Positions 8,803-17,735 of a DNA stretch of 51,014 bases are shown piece after piece. Within the stretch, counting starts at the first letter, position 1. The number at the start of each line of letters is the position of its first letter. The stretch is from positions 1 through 51,014 of the forward strand of contig CALKRN010000020.1 in assembly GCA_937989665.1 (NCBI GenBank), read 5' to 3'. Both the position numbers and the translations under genes were made by a program. The notes under the pieces were generated by a model. The model was not told the origin of the DNA. It ran no database searches and was given only the letters and a program-made list of their open reading frames with translations. Source of the stretch: an uncultured Desulfomicrobiaceae bacterium. Its GTDB lineage: Bacteria; Desulfobacterota; Desulfovibrionia; Desulfovibrionales; Desulfomicrobiaceae.

Positions 8803-10005
8803 ATGTCCGCCACCACGAGTTTGTACCTACTGACCCGTCTGCCCATATTCTTTGCCAACAAAAACGTTTGGGGATACGAGATCCAAGCCGCCAGCGACTC
8901 GGACTCCAAAGCTGTGGGCACTGCGGTCATTGCCGGTGATTCGGTAGGGTTGCAGAATATCGTGGCTCGCAGCAAAAAAATCCTCATTGCCTATACCTAT
9001 GACCAACTCCTCAAGGAGCTCCCCCACGCCATCCCTGCAGCCAGTTCTGCTCTTCTTGTTACCAATGAGCTCCAACTCGATACGAGTCTTCACAAGGTCC
9101 TCGAACATTTCCACGCCGAAGGCCACACCCTGGCCTTAGAATGGCATCCAGCCATCACCCCAAAGTCCCCGTTTTTGAATAAAGCCCAGATCATTGTCAT
9201 CGCCGATCCTGACCAGTTTGATGACACTTCGCTCCACGCCACGGTGCAGACAACCCAGGCGCACATTTTATGCAAAAACGTCAATTCTGAGGAGGCCTTC
9301 CGAAGCCTTGCAGCACGAAAATGTCCTCTTTTTCAGGGCCGCGCCTTTACCCAACCAGAGATTATCCCTGGCAAGAAGCTCTCGACCCACCAAAGCTCTC
9401 GGCTCCGCCTCCTCGAGGTCGTGGAACAAGAGGACCCCAATTTAGACAAACTGGCTCAAACCATCCAAACGGATGTCACCTTAAGCTACAAACTTTTGAC
9501 CTACCTCAACTCCCCTGCCTTTGGCTTTGCCCGCAAGATCGAATCCATCCGCCAGGCCATTACTTTGCTCGGCTGGCGCCCCATGCGCAACTGGCTCCGG
9601 GCCATGCTCCTGGCTGATATGGCCCAAAACGAGCAGCAAACCGAATTGGCCCACTTTGCACTGCGCCGAGGCAAATTTCTCGAAGAACTCATCAAGACGT
9701 ACGACTATTGGGATTTCAAGCCAGAAGAAATGTTTCTTCTCGGGATGTTTTCTCTCCTCGATGCCATGCTCGGTGTCCCCATGGCCACCGCGCTCGAATC
9801 CTTACCCTTAAGCGACCTCCAAAAAAAGGCCCTGCTTGGCGACCCTAACTGCGCGTACCGTCCCCTCCTCGATCTCATGCTCGCCTGCGAAGACGGGACA
9901 GAGGAAACTCATGCGCAAACGCTGGGTTTGGACATCTCTACCGTAAAACGTCTGGCCAGCGAGGCCAGCGCATGGGCAACAGGAATCCTTGAGAGTGCCC
10001 AATAG
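8803..10005 (+). CDS. EAL-like/HDOD signalling protein
   Basis: The 400-residue protein has the YuxH-type architecture. The first ~200 residues resemble an EAL phosphodiesterase fold but lack the EAL and other metal-binding signatures, so this part is probably not catalytic. Residues about 205-390 form an HDOD domain (LRLLEVVEQEDPNLDKLAQ, DVTLSYKLLTYLNSPAFGF, IRQAITLLGW), a fold related to HD-hydrolases but without the HD pair. Such proteins usually act as scaffolds in c-di-GMP or stress signalling. The ATG follows AAGGAG at good spacing. It stands alone, transcribed divergently from glnN. A weak promoter-like TTCACC-17 nt-TATCGT lies about 50-80 bases upstream. Confidence 0.8.
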   Translation: MSATTSLYLLTRLPIFFANKNVWGYEIQAASDSDSKAVGTAVIAGDSVGLQNIVARSKKILIAYTYDQLLKELPHAIPAASSALLVTNELQLDTSLHKVLEHFHAEGHTLALEWHPAITPKSPFLNKAQIIVIADPDQFDDTSLHATVQTTQAHILCKNVNSEEAFRSLAARKCPLFQGRAFTQPEIIPGKKLSTHQSSRLRLLEVVEQEDPNLDKLAQTIQTDVTLSYKLLTYLNSPAFGFARKIESIRQAITLLGWRPMRNWLRAMLLADMAQNEQQTELAHFALRRGKFLEELIKTYDYWDFKPEEMFLLGMFSLLDAMLGVPMATALESLPLSDLQKKALLGDPNCAYRPLLDLMLACEDGTEETHAQTLGLDISTVKRLASEASAWATGILESAQ

Positions 10006-10077
10006 TCCCAACTGGAACAACGACCCGTTGGAGGGTCCAAACCTTGAGGTCTATCCGGCGTTCTCGAGTGACCTCTC

Positions 10078-10107
10078 AAAAAAAGGGGGGCGATTATCGC
10101 CTCCCCT
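10078..10107 (-). terminator. Rho-independent terminator of glgP
   Basis: On the minus strand a GC-rich stem (GGGAGGCGA, short loop, TCGCCCCCC with one G-T pair) is followed by seven Ts. It lies about 30 bases after the glgP stop codon. Confidence 0.8.
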
Positions 10108-10134
10108 TCGTGCCTTCAGCATAGGGTTGTTTGG

Positions 10135-12594
10135 TTAGCGTAGTGGGTCGACCTTCCAGATGCGCGAGGCATATTCCATAATGGCCCGATCTGAAGAGAA
10201 AAATCCCATGCGTGCGGTATTGAGGATCGACATCCGTGCCCAGCGGGCTTGATCCCGATAGGTAGCTGCCACCGCTTGCTGCGTTTCGATATAACTCCGA
10301 TAGTCAGCCAAAACCATGTAATAATCACCACGATGGAGTAATACATCAATAATAGGACGAAATAGATCTTTATTTTCTGGGCTAAAATGGCCACAAGCGA
10401 TCATATCTAGAACTCTATGCAGTTCAATATCATTTTCATAAATGATCCATGGATTGTATCCTTCAGTTCTTGAACGTACAACCTCTTCTTCTGTCAGTCC
10501 AAAGAGGAAAAAGTTTTCGTGACCTACCAAATCACGAATCTCAATATTTGCACCATCTAATGTACCAATAGTAAGCGCTCCATTGAGAGCAAACTTCATA
10601 TTGCCTGTACCTGAGGCTTCCATTCCAGCAGTGGATATTTGTTCCGAAAGGTCAGCGGCTGGAATGACGATTTCTGCCTGGGAGACACAATAATTTGGTA
10701 AAAACACGACCTTGAGCGCATTACCCACCGTAGAATCAGCATTGATAACCTGCGCTACAGAATTGATGAGTTTGATAATGAGCTTCGCCATGAAATAACC
10801 AGGCGCTGCTTTGCCTCCAAAAAAGACAATCCGAGGAACGTGTTCTTCCTCATCCTGGGCTTTGATGCGATTGTAGAGCGTAATGACATGCAGCACATTG
10901 AGAAGTTGGCGTTTATATTCGTGAATACGCTTTACCTGGACATCAAAAAGAGATGCCGGGTTAATCCCCATCCCCAATTTGCGCAGCACGTACCGAGCGA
11001 GCCGTTTCTTATTTTGCCGCTTCACGGCCATCCACCGTTGTTGGAAGTCAGGGTCGTCGGCATACTGCTCAAGCCCCTGTAACAGGCTCAAATCCCGCAC
11101 CCAGCCCGAGCCAATGGCCGAAGTGATGAGGGCAGAAAGCTCAGGGTTACAGCCATCGAGCCACCGCCGCGGGGTGATCCCATTGGTGACGTTGGTAAAC
11201 TTCCCAGGATAGAAGGCATGAAAATTCTGGAAAAGACGCTTCTTGAGGATATCTGAATGGAGTTTCGCCACCCCGTTGACGGTATGGCTGCCCACAATAG
11301 CGAGATGCGCCATACGTACCGTCTGGGGACCATCTTCACCGATAAGCGACATGGCCCGGACGATATCCTCACGTCCTGGCTGCCAACGCCGCACCTCCTC
11401 CAGGAAAAAATGATTGATCGCAAAGATAATCTGCATATGCCGAGGCAGTACCCGCCATATGAGCTCCACTGGCCACACTTCCAAGGCCTCAGGAAGGACC
11501 GTATGGTTCGTATAGGCAAAGGTCTTCTGCGTAATCCCCCAAGCCTCGTGCCAATCCACCATCTCCTCATCCACGAGGATACGCATGAGTTCCGCCACGG
11601 CAATCGCCGGGTGGGTATCATTGAGCTGCACCGCCACCTGATTAGGGAAATTATCAAATGAAGCGTAATTATTCTTCCGATAGCGCCGCAAGATATCCTT
11701 GAATGTTGCGGCAACAAAAAAATACTGCTGCTTGAGGCGAAGTTCTTTGCCACTCAAACTATGATCATTTGGATAGAGCACCTTAGATATATTTTCACTT
11801 TGAACCTTACTTTCTACAGCTCCGATATAATCACCTTCATTGAACTCACTCAGATCAAACTCTCTGCTCGAAACAGCCTTCCACAAGCGCATATTTGTTA
11901 CGTAATCATTTCTATACCCAGGCACAAGGATATCGCATGCCATGGCCATAACGGTATATGTATCAACCCATCGAAATCTCTCCGCACCGGACGAATCATG
12001 ATAGACTTCCGATCGGCCATAAAAGTGTATCTTATACATGAAATTTCCACGTCGGAATACCCATGGAGAATCCTGACGTAACCAATTATCAGCACTTTCT
12101 TGCTGATAGCCATTCACTATGCTTTGATAAAATATCCCATAATCATATAGAATTCCATATCCATATCCAGGAATACAACACGTAGCCATGGAGTCCATGT
12201 AGCAAGAAGCCAGCCGTCCTAAACCACCATTGCCCAGCCCAGGATTCCATTCTTCTTCAATAAGCTCATCGAGATCCATGCCAAATGACTGCATCGCCTC
12301 ACGGCATACATCCTCGATGCCAAGCGCCTGGATATAATTCATCAAGAATCTTCCCGGCAGAAATTCCAAAGAGAGATAATACACTCGCTTGGTAATGGTA
12401 TCATAAAACGATCGTTGGGTCTCAATCCACTTGGTAACAAGGCGATCTCGAACGCTATAACAAAGACCGAAAAAGTAGCGCCCCTTGCGCGGCGGATACG
12501 GATCTCCGCCAAGTGTATGAGCAACATGGCGCTGGATATCTTCCTTGAGGGCCTGAACCTGCACGGCAAATTGGGTCTCGTCCATCCTCGACAT
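10135..12594 (-). CDS. glgP: Glycogen/alpha-glucan phosphorylase
   Basis: This 819-residue enzyme releases glucose-1-phosphate from glycogen or maltodextrin with pyridoxal phosphate. Length and motifs fit: YYLSLEFLPGRFL and NPGLGNGGLGRLASCYMDS in the N-terminal half, VKRIHEYKRQLLN and EASGTGNMKFALNGA with the PLP-lysine in the C-terminal half. I chose ATG 12594 because AGAGGTG precedes it; the frame is open 25 codons further but without a site. Large patches (about 10290-10880 and 11640-12460) are AT-rich beside GC-rich ones. Regulation is suggested by a promoter-like element and palindrome just upstream. A UDP-glucose pyrophosphorylase gene at 19180 is another glucose-1-phosphate enzyme. Confidence 0.95.
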   Translation of the reverse strand: MSRMDETQFAVQVQALKEDIQRHVAHTLGGDPYPPRKGRYFFGLCYSVRDRLVTKWIETQRSFYDTITKRVYYLSLEFLPGRFLMNYIQALGIEDVCREAMQSFGMDLDELIEEEWNPGLGNGGLGRLASCYMDSMATCCIPGYGYGILYDYGIFYQSIVNGYQQESADNWLRQDSPWVFRRGNFMYKIHFYGRSEVYHDSSGAERFRWVDTYTVMAMACDILVPGYRNDYVTNMRLWKAVSSREFDLSEFNEGDYIGAVESKVQSENISKVLYPNDHSLSGKELRLKQQYFFVAATFKDILRRYRKNNYASFDNFPNQVAVQLNDTHPAIAVAELMRILVDEEMVDWHEAWGITQKTFAYTNHTVLPEALEVWPVELIWRVLPRHMQIIFAINHFFLEEVRRWQPGREDIVRAMSLIGEDGPQTVRMAHLAIVGSHTVNGVAKLHSDILKKRLFQNFHAFYPGKFTNVTNGITPRRWLDGCNPELSALITSAIGSGWVRDLSLLQGLEQYADDPDFQQRWMAVKRQNKKRLARYVLRKLGMGINPASLFDVQVKRIHEYKRQLLNVLHVITLYNRIKAQDEEEHVPRIVFFGGKAAPGYFMAKLIIKLINSVAQVINADSTVGNALKVVFLPNYCVSQAEIVIPAADLSEQISTAGMEASGTGNMKFALNGALTIGTLDGANIEIRDLVGHENFFLFGLTEEEVVRSRTEGYNPWIIYENDIELHRVLDMIACGHFSPENKDLFRPIIDVLLHRGDYYMVLADYRSYIETQQAVAATYRDQARWARMSILNTARMGFFSSDRAIMEYASRIWKVDPLR

Positions 12595-12629
12595 ACGGCA
12601 CCTCTCTTGCTTTTCTCTCGTAAGCCAAC

Positions 12630-12669
12630 GTATAGGAGAACTATACTTCTTTTTCCCCACCAGAATCAA
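12630..12669 (-). promoter_or_regulatory. Candidate glgP promoter with overlapping palindrome
   Basis: On the minus strand TTGATT (12669-12664) and TATAGT (12645-12640) are separated by 18 bases, a fair sigma-70-like arrangement about 45 bases upstream of the glgP start. The perfect inverted repeat GTATAG-gagaa-CTATAC (12630-12646) overlaps the -10 hexamer and could be an operator. Confidence 0.45.
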
Positions 12670-12686
12670 CTTCCCTGGAGGCCATC

Positions 12687-13136
12687 GTGTTTCCCATCGT
12701 CTTACTCACAACAGCCTTTGCCGCTACCATCTTCCCAGTCACCAAGACCCCCGAAGAATGGCGGGCCATCCTTTCCCCCCAGGCTTACGCCGTCTTGCGC
12801 GAGGCCGATACCGAACCTCCCTTCACCGGGGCCTACTGGAACCACCACGCCCATGGCACGTACCTTTGCGCCGGATGCGGCAATCCCCTTTTCCATTCCC
12901 GGGACAAATTCGATTCTGGGACCGGATGGCCTAGTTTCACTGCCCCCATCGCCCCAGAGCACATCGGTACCCGCCAGGATTTTTCTCACGGCATGGTCCG
13001 CACTGAGGTCCATTGTGCCCGCTGCGGTGGGCATCTCGGCCATGTCTTTCCTGATGGCCCAGCACCAACAGGTTTACGCTATTGCATCAACTCCGCAGCA
13101 CTTCGCTTCGAAGCGGAACAAAATCAAAAGGAATAA
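12687..13136 (+). CDS. msrB: Peptide-methionine (R)-S-oxide reductase MsrB, exported form
   Basis: This 149-residue protein repairs methionine-R-sulfoxide in proteins. The MsrB core is complete: two zinc-binding pairs (CAGC near residue 56 and CARC near 111), GTGWPSF, and the catalytic Cys in RYCINS near 132. The first ~13 residues ([13 protein letters not shown]) form a short hydrophobic leader, so it is probably exported and acts on periplasmic proteins; this is an inference. The start is GTG 12687 with CTGGAGG before it. The last 13 bases overlap the convergent Dabb gene. Divergent from glgP. Confidence 0.9.
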   Translation: MFPIVLLTTAFAATIFPVTKTPEEWRAILSPQAYAVLREADTEPPFTGAYWNHHAHGTYLCAGCGNPLFHSRDKFDSGTGWPSFTAPIAPEHIGTRQDFSHGMVRTEVHCARCGGHLGHVFPDGPAPTGLRYCINSAALRFEAEQNQKE

Positions 13137-13426
13137 TCGATGCAATGACGTGTGGCAGCTACCTGCCGTACAAATTCCACACACTTTTGATGAGCAGGGT
13201 GCCGTTGGTATATTTCAAGGTCCTCTTCTGAGACAAATGTTGAAAACAACAGAATCTCTACCTCCAGCGTGGCAGCCACGATTCGTGTACTTACATGAAA
13301 ATCACGAATCACGTCGATGGACGATGGCAAAGTCTCCAGCATAGTGCGCATTACCTTGGCGTTTTCCGCGGCTGTCTTGCCTTCGGCCTCGGGCTTGAGC
13401 GTCCAGAACACAATATGGCCGATCAT
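13124..13426 (-). CDS. Stress-responsive Dabb-domain protein
   Basis: The 100-residue protein has the Dabb (dimeric alpha-beta barrel) layout, beginning [14 protein letters not shown] and ending with [23 protein letters not shown], where the HP.H motif is typical of the family. Its biochemical role is not established. AAGGAGG precedes the ATG at ideal spacing, which fixes the start; longer frames upstream are shadows. Its ATG overlaps the nadD stop (ATGA), so it is translationally coupled to nadD. Its 3' end overlaps msrB. Confidence 0.85.
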   Translation of the reverse strand: MIGHIVFWTLKPEAEGKTAAENAKVMRTMLETLPSSIDVIRDFHVSTRIVAATLEVEILLFSTFVSEEDLEIYQRHPAHQKCVEFVRQVAATRHCIDYSF

Positions 13427-14103
13427 ACTTCCTCCTTGTGCCACAAGCGATGGACAAAAGTTCGATGTGTTTCCAAAAGAGCAAGACTGCCTTCGGGCAC
13501 AAGGCCACGCAGACACCGCCCTTCCACAAACCGCTGACGCACCAGCGTCGAGGTGATGGCCAACCCTGGTGGTTGGAGATAGACAATGCGCCGTTTTCTC
13601 TGCCAGCCCCATGCAGTACGTGCCAGGCCAAGGACAACACGAGCAAAGAAGTCCACCTCCGCCCAACTGCTCCCGGGCCGCTCGACCACGCCCATGTCCA
13701 CGAGGTGCGGCAAAGTCAGCCCCTGATGCCACGTAGGGAGGGCCAAAAAATCAGCTCCGCCCATAAGAAGCACCCAACCATGGCGAGGGTCTTGCCGGCG
13801 CAAGGCCGCCACCGTGCGTACGGTAAACGACGGCGTGGCCAACGTGCGCTCCACCTGACTCACCCCCAACCCCGACACACCGGCGCACGCCGCGTGCAGC
13901 ATGGCAACGCGAAGACGATAGGGCAAGATGGCCTGGGCAGATTTATGCGGCGGGGCAAAGGTGGGCAGGAAAAGGACCCGCGCCAGCCCCAGGCCTTCCA
14001 ACGCCTCAATGGCCATGCGCACATGGCCCACGTGAACAGGGTTGAACGTCCCCCCAAGGACCCCTGTGGCCCCGGCAAGCCCACTATCCCCGCACATGCC
14101 CAT
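13423..14103 (-). CDS. nadD: Nicotinate-nucleotide adenylyltransferase
   Basis: This protein of about 226 residues transfers AMP from ATP to nicotinate mononucleotide in NAD synthesis. The nucleotidyltransferase signature GGTFNPVHVGH lies near the N-terminus and the C-terminal SxTxxR motif appears as ITSTLVRQRF. MGGADFLALPTWHQG is also typical. The start is uncertain: ATG 14103, ATG 14097 and TTG 14109 are close together and none has a strong ribosome binding site. The gene overlaps the end of proA by about 20 bases and its stop overlaps the Dabb start. This gives a proA-nadD-Dabb operon. Confidence 0.9.
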   Translation of the reverse strand: MGMCGDSGLAGATGVLGGTFNPVHVGHVRMAIEALEGLGLARVLFLPTFAPPHKSAQAILPYRLRVAMLHAACAGVSGLGVSQVERTLATPSFTVRTVAALRRQDPRHGWVLLMGGADFLALPTWHQGLTLPHLVDMGVVERPGSSWAEVDFFARVVLGLARTAWGWQRKRRIVYLQPPGLAITSTLVRQRFVEGRCLRGLVPEGSLALLETHRTFVHRLWHKEEV

Positions 14104-15343
14104 CGCCAAAGACTACGAACTTCTGGCTCGTGAGTTCTTTGACCCCCATGGGGCCATAGGCGTGGATCTTGGAGGTACTGATGCCAATCTCGGCCCCCAA
14201 TCCCAACTCACCTCCGTCATTAAACCGCGTCGAGGCATTGACGAGAACACACGAGGCATCCACGGTGCGCAAAAACCGCAAGGCCCGACGGTAATCAGAA
14301 GTTAAGATCGCCTCGGAATGCCCAGAACCATACTGGGCAATATGGGCCTCGGCCTCTGCCTGCGAGTTCACAACCCGCACCGCCAGGATGAGGGAGAGAA
14401 ATTCATGACCCCAATCCGTGGAGGCTGCAGGTTCCGCGTAGCTCCCCAAAAGGGGAAGCGCTTGCGGGCACGCCCGAAAGCGCACCCCCAGATTCCCCAA
14501 GGTCCGGCCCAAGAGGGGGAGAAGAGCCGGGGCGATACGCCGATGCACGAGTAAACATTCCAGGGCGTTGCACACTGCAGGGCGTTGGGTCTTGGCATTG
14601 CGGACGATGTCAATTGCTTGATGGATCTCAGCATCTTCATGCACGTAAATATGGCAGACACCTTTGTAGTGCTTGAGCACTGGCATAGTGGCTTCCCGGA
14701 CAACGGCACGAATAAGACTCTCTCCTCCACGAGGAATAACAACATCAATATATTCATCCATCCCAAGCAACAGAGAGACTGCGGATCGACTCGTTGTTGG
14801 GACCATTTGAACTGATCCTTTGGGTAGTTTTGCGTCGGCGATGGCCTGTTGAAGCAACTGTGTTAGAGCCATATTCGAATGATAGGCCTCGGACCCTCCT
14901 CGTAAGATCACGCTATTACCTGCTTTAAGGCATAAGATGGCTGCATCAATCGTAACATTGGGCCGAGATTCGTAAATGATGGCAATTACACCCAAGGGGA
15001 CACGCATACGCCCCACCAACAACCCGTTTGGCCGCCGCGTGAGATGTTCCATCTCGCCGACGGGGTCAGGCAAATTTGCCACATGGCGGCAAGCCTCGGC
15101 CATCCCGGCAATCCCAGCCTCGGTCATGCGCAGCCGCTCCAGACGAGCACTATCCAGCCCACCCTGTTGGGCTTTCTCCACATCCTGTGCGTTGGCCGCC
15201 AAAAGCCCCTCGCGATGCTCCTCGAGCAACTCGGCAAGACGCCGCAAGGACTCCGCTCGGGCCTTGCCGCTCGATACGGCCAGGATGCGAGAGGCCTCTT
15301 TGGCATCACGAGCCAGGGCGCGCAATTGCATCTCTAAGTCCAT
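14084..15343 (-). CDS. proA: Glutamate-5-semialdehyde dehydrogenase
   Basis: The 419-residue enzyme reduces glutamyl-5-phosphate with NADPH, the second step of proline synthesis. It has the family's full length, with ESRPNVTIDAAILCLKAGN in the cofactor half and the catalytic Cys in RPAVCNALECLLVH. The C-terminal part includes TRFNDGGELGLGAEIGIST. ATG 15343 is preceded by GAGGGGGG. proB is not nearby. The middle of the gene (about 14590-15010) is AT-richer than its flanks. Confidence 0.95.
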   Translation of the reverse strand: MDLEMQLRALARDAKEASRILAVSSGKARAESLRRLAELLEEHREGLLAANAQDVEKAQQGGLDSARLERLRMTEAGIAGMAEACRHVANLPDPVGEMEHLTRRPNGLLVGRMRVPLGVIAIIYESRPNVTIDAAILCLKAGNSVILRGGSEAYHSNMALTQLLQQAIADAKLPKGSVQMVPTTSRSAVSLLLGMDEYIDVVIPRGGESLIRAVVREATMPVLKHYKGVCHIYVHEDAEIHQAIDIVRNAKTQRPAVCNALECLLVHRRIAPALLPLLGRTLGNLGVRFRACPQALPLLGSYAEPAASTDWGHEFLSLILAVRVVNSQAEAEAHIAQYGSGHSEAILTSDYRRALRFLRTVDASCVLVNASTRFNDGGELGLGAEIGISTSKIHAYGPMGVKELTSQKFVVFGDGHVRG

Positions 15344-15499
15344 GAACCATCCCCCCTCGAAAATCGATTGTGCATAGAATCTCTACCGAAAGCCGAGGGG
15401 GAGGGCAAGAAAACTTCCACCATTTGACCTCCCTCCCCTTTCGCCGTAGAGCCAGAGCCCGTTCAAATACACCTATTTTGATCATCCATGAGGTTCGCT

Positions 15500-16147
15500 A
15501 TGGAGCACCCCCCTTCTTCCTCTCCGGAACTTTTGAAATCCCTTGAACAAGAGATGGACGACGACCTCCATCCGGTACTCCGCTGGATCGTGGACCATCT
15601 CAACGCCCTGGGGCTAGGTGTGGCAGCCATCCTGCTGGCGGTAACGGGGTTCACTGCCTTCCAGCATTACCGCGAGATCCAGCTCTCTCGTGCCCAGGAG
15701 GCGCTCGCACGTCTTACCCAAGCACCGCCCACTCCCCAAACAGTGCGCGATCTCAAGGCAATGGCCCAAGACGAAGCAGGCATCCGCACGGCGGCCCTCC
15801 TGGCGGCCATTGCCCATGCCGAAGCACTGGACGATACGGATCAAGCTGCGGTCCTCTGGAGTCAAGTCGCTACTACGAGCGAAAATTTCCGGCCTGTAGC
15901 GACCCTAGGCCAGGTGCATGCCCTCCTGCGGGCTGGACAGTTTACCGAGGCCCTGGCTCTGACCGAGCAGACGGACTGGCCGCCAGCCTTCCGACCACTC
16001 GTTCTCAGCGCCAAGGCCTTTGCTTTCGAGGGTGCTGGCCAGCCTACCCAAGCCATCGCCGCCTACCGCGAGCTCACTACCCTCATCCCTCAAAGCCCAT
16101 ATCTCGATGCCAAAATTGCGCAACTCGAACGCCAGGTGAAGTCCTAA
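15500..16147 (+). CDS. Membrane-anchored TPR protein, YfgM-like
   Basis: The 215-residue protein begins with an acidic cytoplasmic stretch (SLEQEMDDDLHP), a membrane helix (about 35-53, LGLGVAAILLAVTGFTAF) and then a helical repeat region with two or three TPR-like units (ALLRAGQFTEALALTE; AFEGAGQPTQAIAAYREL). This order matches YfgM-type ancillary proteins of the Sec translocon and BamB-linked chaperones. ATG 15500 is chosen because TGAGG precedes it; ATG 15488 has no ribosome binding site. It is followed closely by the sigma-54 activator gene. Confidence 0.7.
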   Translation: MEHPPSSSPELLKSLEQEMDDDLHPVLRWIVDHLNALGLGVAAILLAVTGFTAFQHYREIQLSRAQEALARLTQAPPTPQTVRDLKAMAQDEAGIRTAALLAAIAHAEALDDTDQAAVLWSQVATTSENFRPVATLGQVHALLRAGQFTEALALTEQTDWPPAFRPLVLSAKAFAFEGAGQPTQAIAAYRELTTLIPQSPYLDAKIAQLERQVKS

Positions 16148-16157
16148 TTCCACAACC

Positions 16158-17723
16158 ATGGACGCCTTCCATAACCTCCATGCCCTTACAACTCTCCACG
16201 GCCTCCTTCATGACCTCGATCCGCTGGGGCCTCTGGAAACAGGACTCGAGAATCTCCTCCACCGCGCTGCCACGGCCATGGGATACCGCCGCATGGCCCT
16301 GGCCCTGTTCGACCCAAAGACCAACGTCATCTCGTTCGACCTCGTGTACGGCCACCACGGCCAGGCCAAAGCTACCTACACCCCGGGTCAAGGAGTTACC
16401 GGGCAGGTAGTCCAAACCGGCCAATCCCTCATCATCGAAACCATGGCCGACGACCCCCGCTTTCTCAACAAGGCCCTTGGCCGTCCAGCCAAGGAACTCC
16501 GCGAACTCTCTTTTATCTGCGTCCCGGTCCTCCGCACCAGCACCCAGGGGACGCCAGCGGTCCTCGGGGTCCTTAGCGCCGACACCCCCCGCGATAGCCG
16601 CCCCATCCTCGAACAACACCGTGCTTTTCTCGAAGTCCTCGCCGCGGTGATCGCCCGCCAAACAGCCTATCTTCAAGAAGCCATGACCCAAAAAAAACTC
16701 TGGGCATCCATGGGCTTTTGGGGAGGAAACCCAACTCGGGAAAACATCTTATCCCAAAATCAAATCATCGCCACCTCCAAGGCCATGTCGTTTGTCATGA
16801 GTCAAATCCTCCAGGTGGCCTCGAGCAAAGCCGCGGTGCTTTTGCGCGGAGAATCCGGTACAGGCAAAGAACTGCTGGCCGAAGCCATCCACCAGGCAAG
16901 CCTCCGCCGGGATCGCCCATTGGTCCGCCTCAACTGCGCGGCCCTGCCCTCCGAACTCCTCGAAAGCGAGCTTTTTGGCCACGAGCGCGGGGCGTTTACC
17001 GGAGCGGTCAGCGCCAAAAAAGGCCGCTTCGAGCTCGCCCACACCGGCACCCTTTTCTTGGACGAAATCGGCGAGCTTTCTGCCGAGGCACAAGCCAAGC
17101 TCCTGCGCGCCCTCCAGGAAGGAGAAGTCCAGCGCCTCGGGAGCGAAAAACCCATGACTGTGGACGTACGCATCATCTGCGCTACCCACCAACCGCTCGA
17201 GCAGCTCATCAAAGCCGGCCGCTTTCGAGAAGACCTGTACTACCGCATCAATGTCTTTCCCATTTTTATCCCGCCATTGCGGGAACGCCGAGAAGACATC
17301 CTCCCTTTAGCCGAATATTTTTTGGAATCTTTTTGCCGCGAATATGGTAAAACCATCAAACGGATTTCCATGCCAGCCATTGATCTCCTCACCCAGTACT
17401 CTTGGCCAGGTAATGTACGAGAACTCCGTAACTGTATGGAACGGGCCACACTTATTTGCAACGAAGAAGCAATACGAACATACCATTTACCACCAACACT
17501 CCAGACAGCAGAAAGCTCTGCCACAAATATCCAGCTCTCTTTTGGAGATGCTGTTGCTAAATTTGAACAAGAATTGATTATTGAGTCTCTTCAGCGATGT
17601 AGAGGCAATATGCTCAAGGTTGCACGAGACCTTCGTTCAAGCTATCGAATTATCCACTATAAGATAAAGAAATATAATATCGACCCAAAAAAATACGCTC
17701 AACATCCCAAAAAACGAAAATAG
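16158..17723 (+). CDS. GAF-domain sigma-54-dependent activator (NifA/NorR-like)
   Basis: The 521-residue protein is a bacterial enhancer-binding protein. Residues about 20-175 form a GAF sensor. Residues about 200-430 form the AAA+ domain, with Walker A GESGTGKE (231-238), the sigma-54 contact loop GAFTGA (278-283) and Walker B TLFLDEIGE (near 300). The C-terminal Fis-type helix-turn-helix is CRGNMLKVARDL...SYRIIHYKIKKYNI. It needs sigma-54 to open promoters. The target genes and the GAF ligand are unknown. The last ~400 bases are AT-rich. It starts 10 bases after the TPR gene and is followed 12 bases later by the receiver-kinase gene. Confidence 0.9.
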   Translation: MDAFHNLHALTTLHGLLHDLDPLGPLETGLENLLHRAATAMGYRRMALALFDPKTNVISFDLVYGHHGQAKATYTPGQGVTGQVVQTGQSLIIETMADDPRFLNKALGRPAKELRELSFICVPVLRTSTQGTPAVLGVLSADTPRDSRPILEQHRAFLEVLAAVIARQTAYLQEAMTQKKLWASMGFWGGNPTRENILSQNQIIATSKAMSFVMSQILQVASSKAAVLLRGESGTGKELLAEAIHQASLRRDRPLVRLNCAALPSELLESELFGHERGAFTGAVSAKKGRFELAHTGTLFLDEIGELSAEAQAKLLRALQEGEVQRLGSEKPMTVDVRIICATHQPLEQLIKAGRFREDLYYRINVFPIFIPPLRERREDILPLAEYFLESFCREYGKTIKRISMPAIDLLTQYSWPGNVRELRNCMERATLICNEEAIRTYHLPPTLQTAESSATNIQLSFGDAVAKFEQELIIESLQRCRGNMLKVARDLRSSYRIIHYKIKKYNIDPKKYAQHPKKRK

Positions 17724-17735
17724 CATCTCATTACC

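Noticed and set aside
12855-12880. TGGCACG...TTTGC resembling a sigma-54 promoter
   Set aside because: The GG-to-GC spacing is one base too long and it lies inside msrB.
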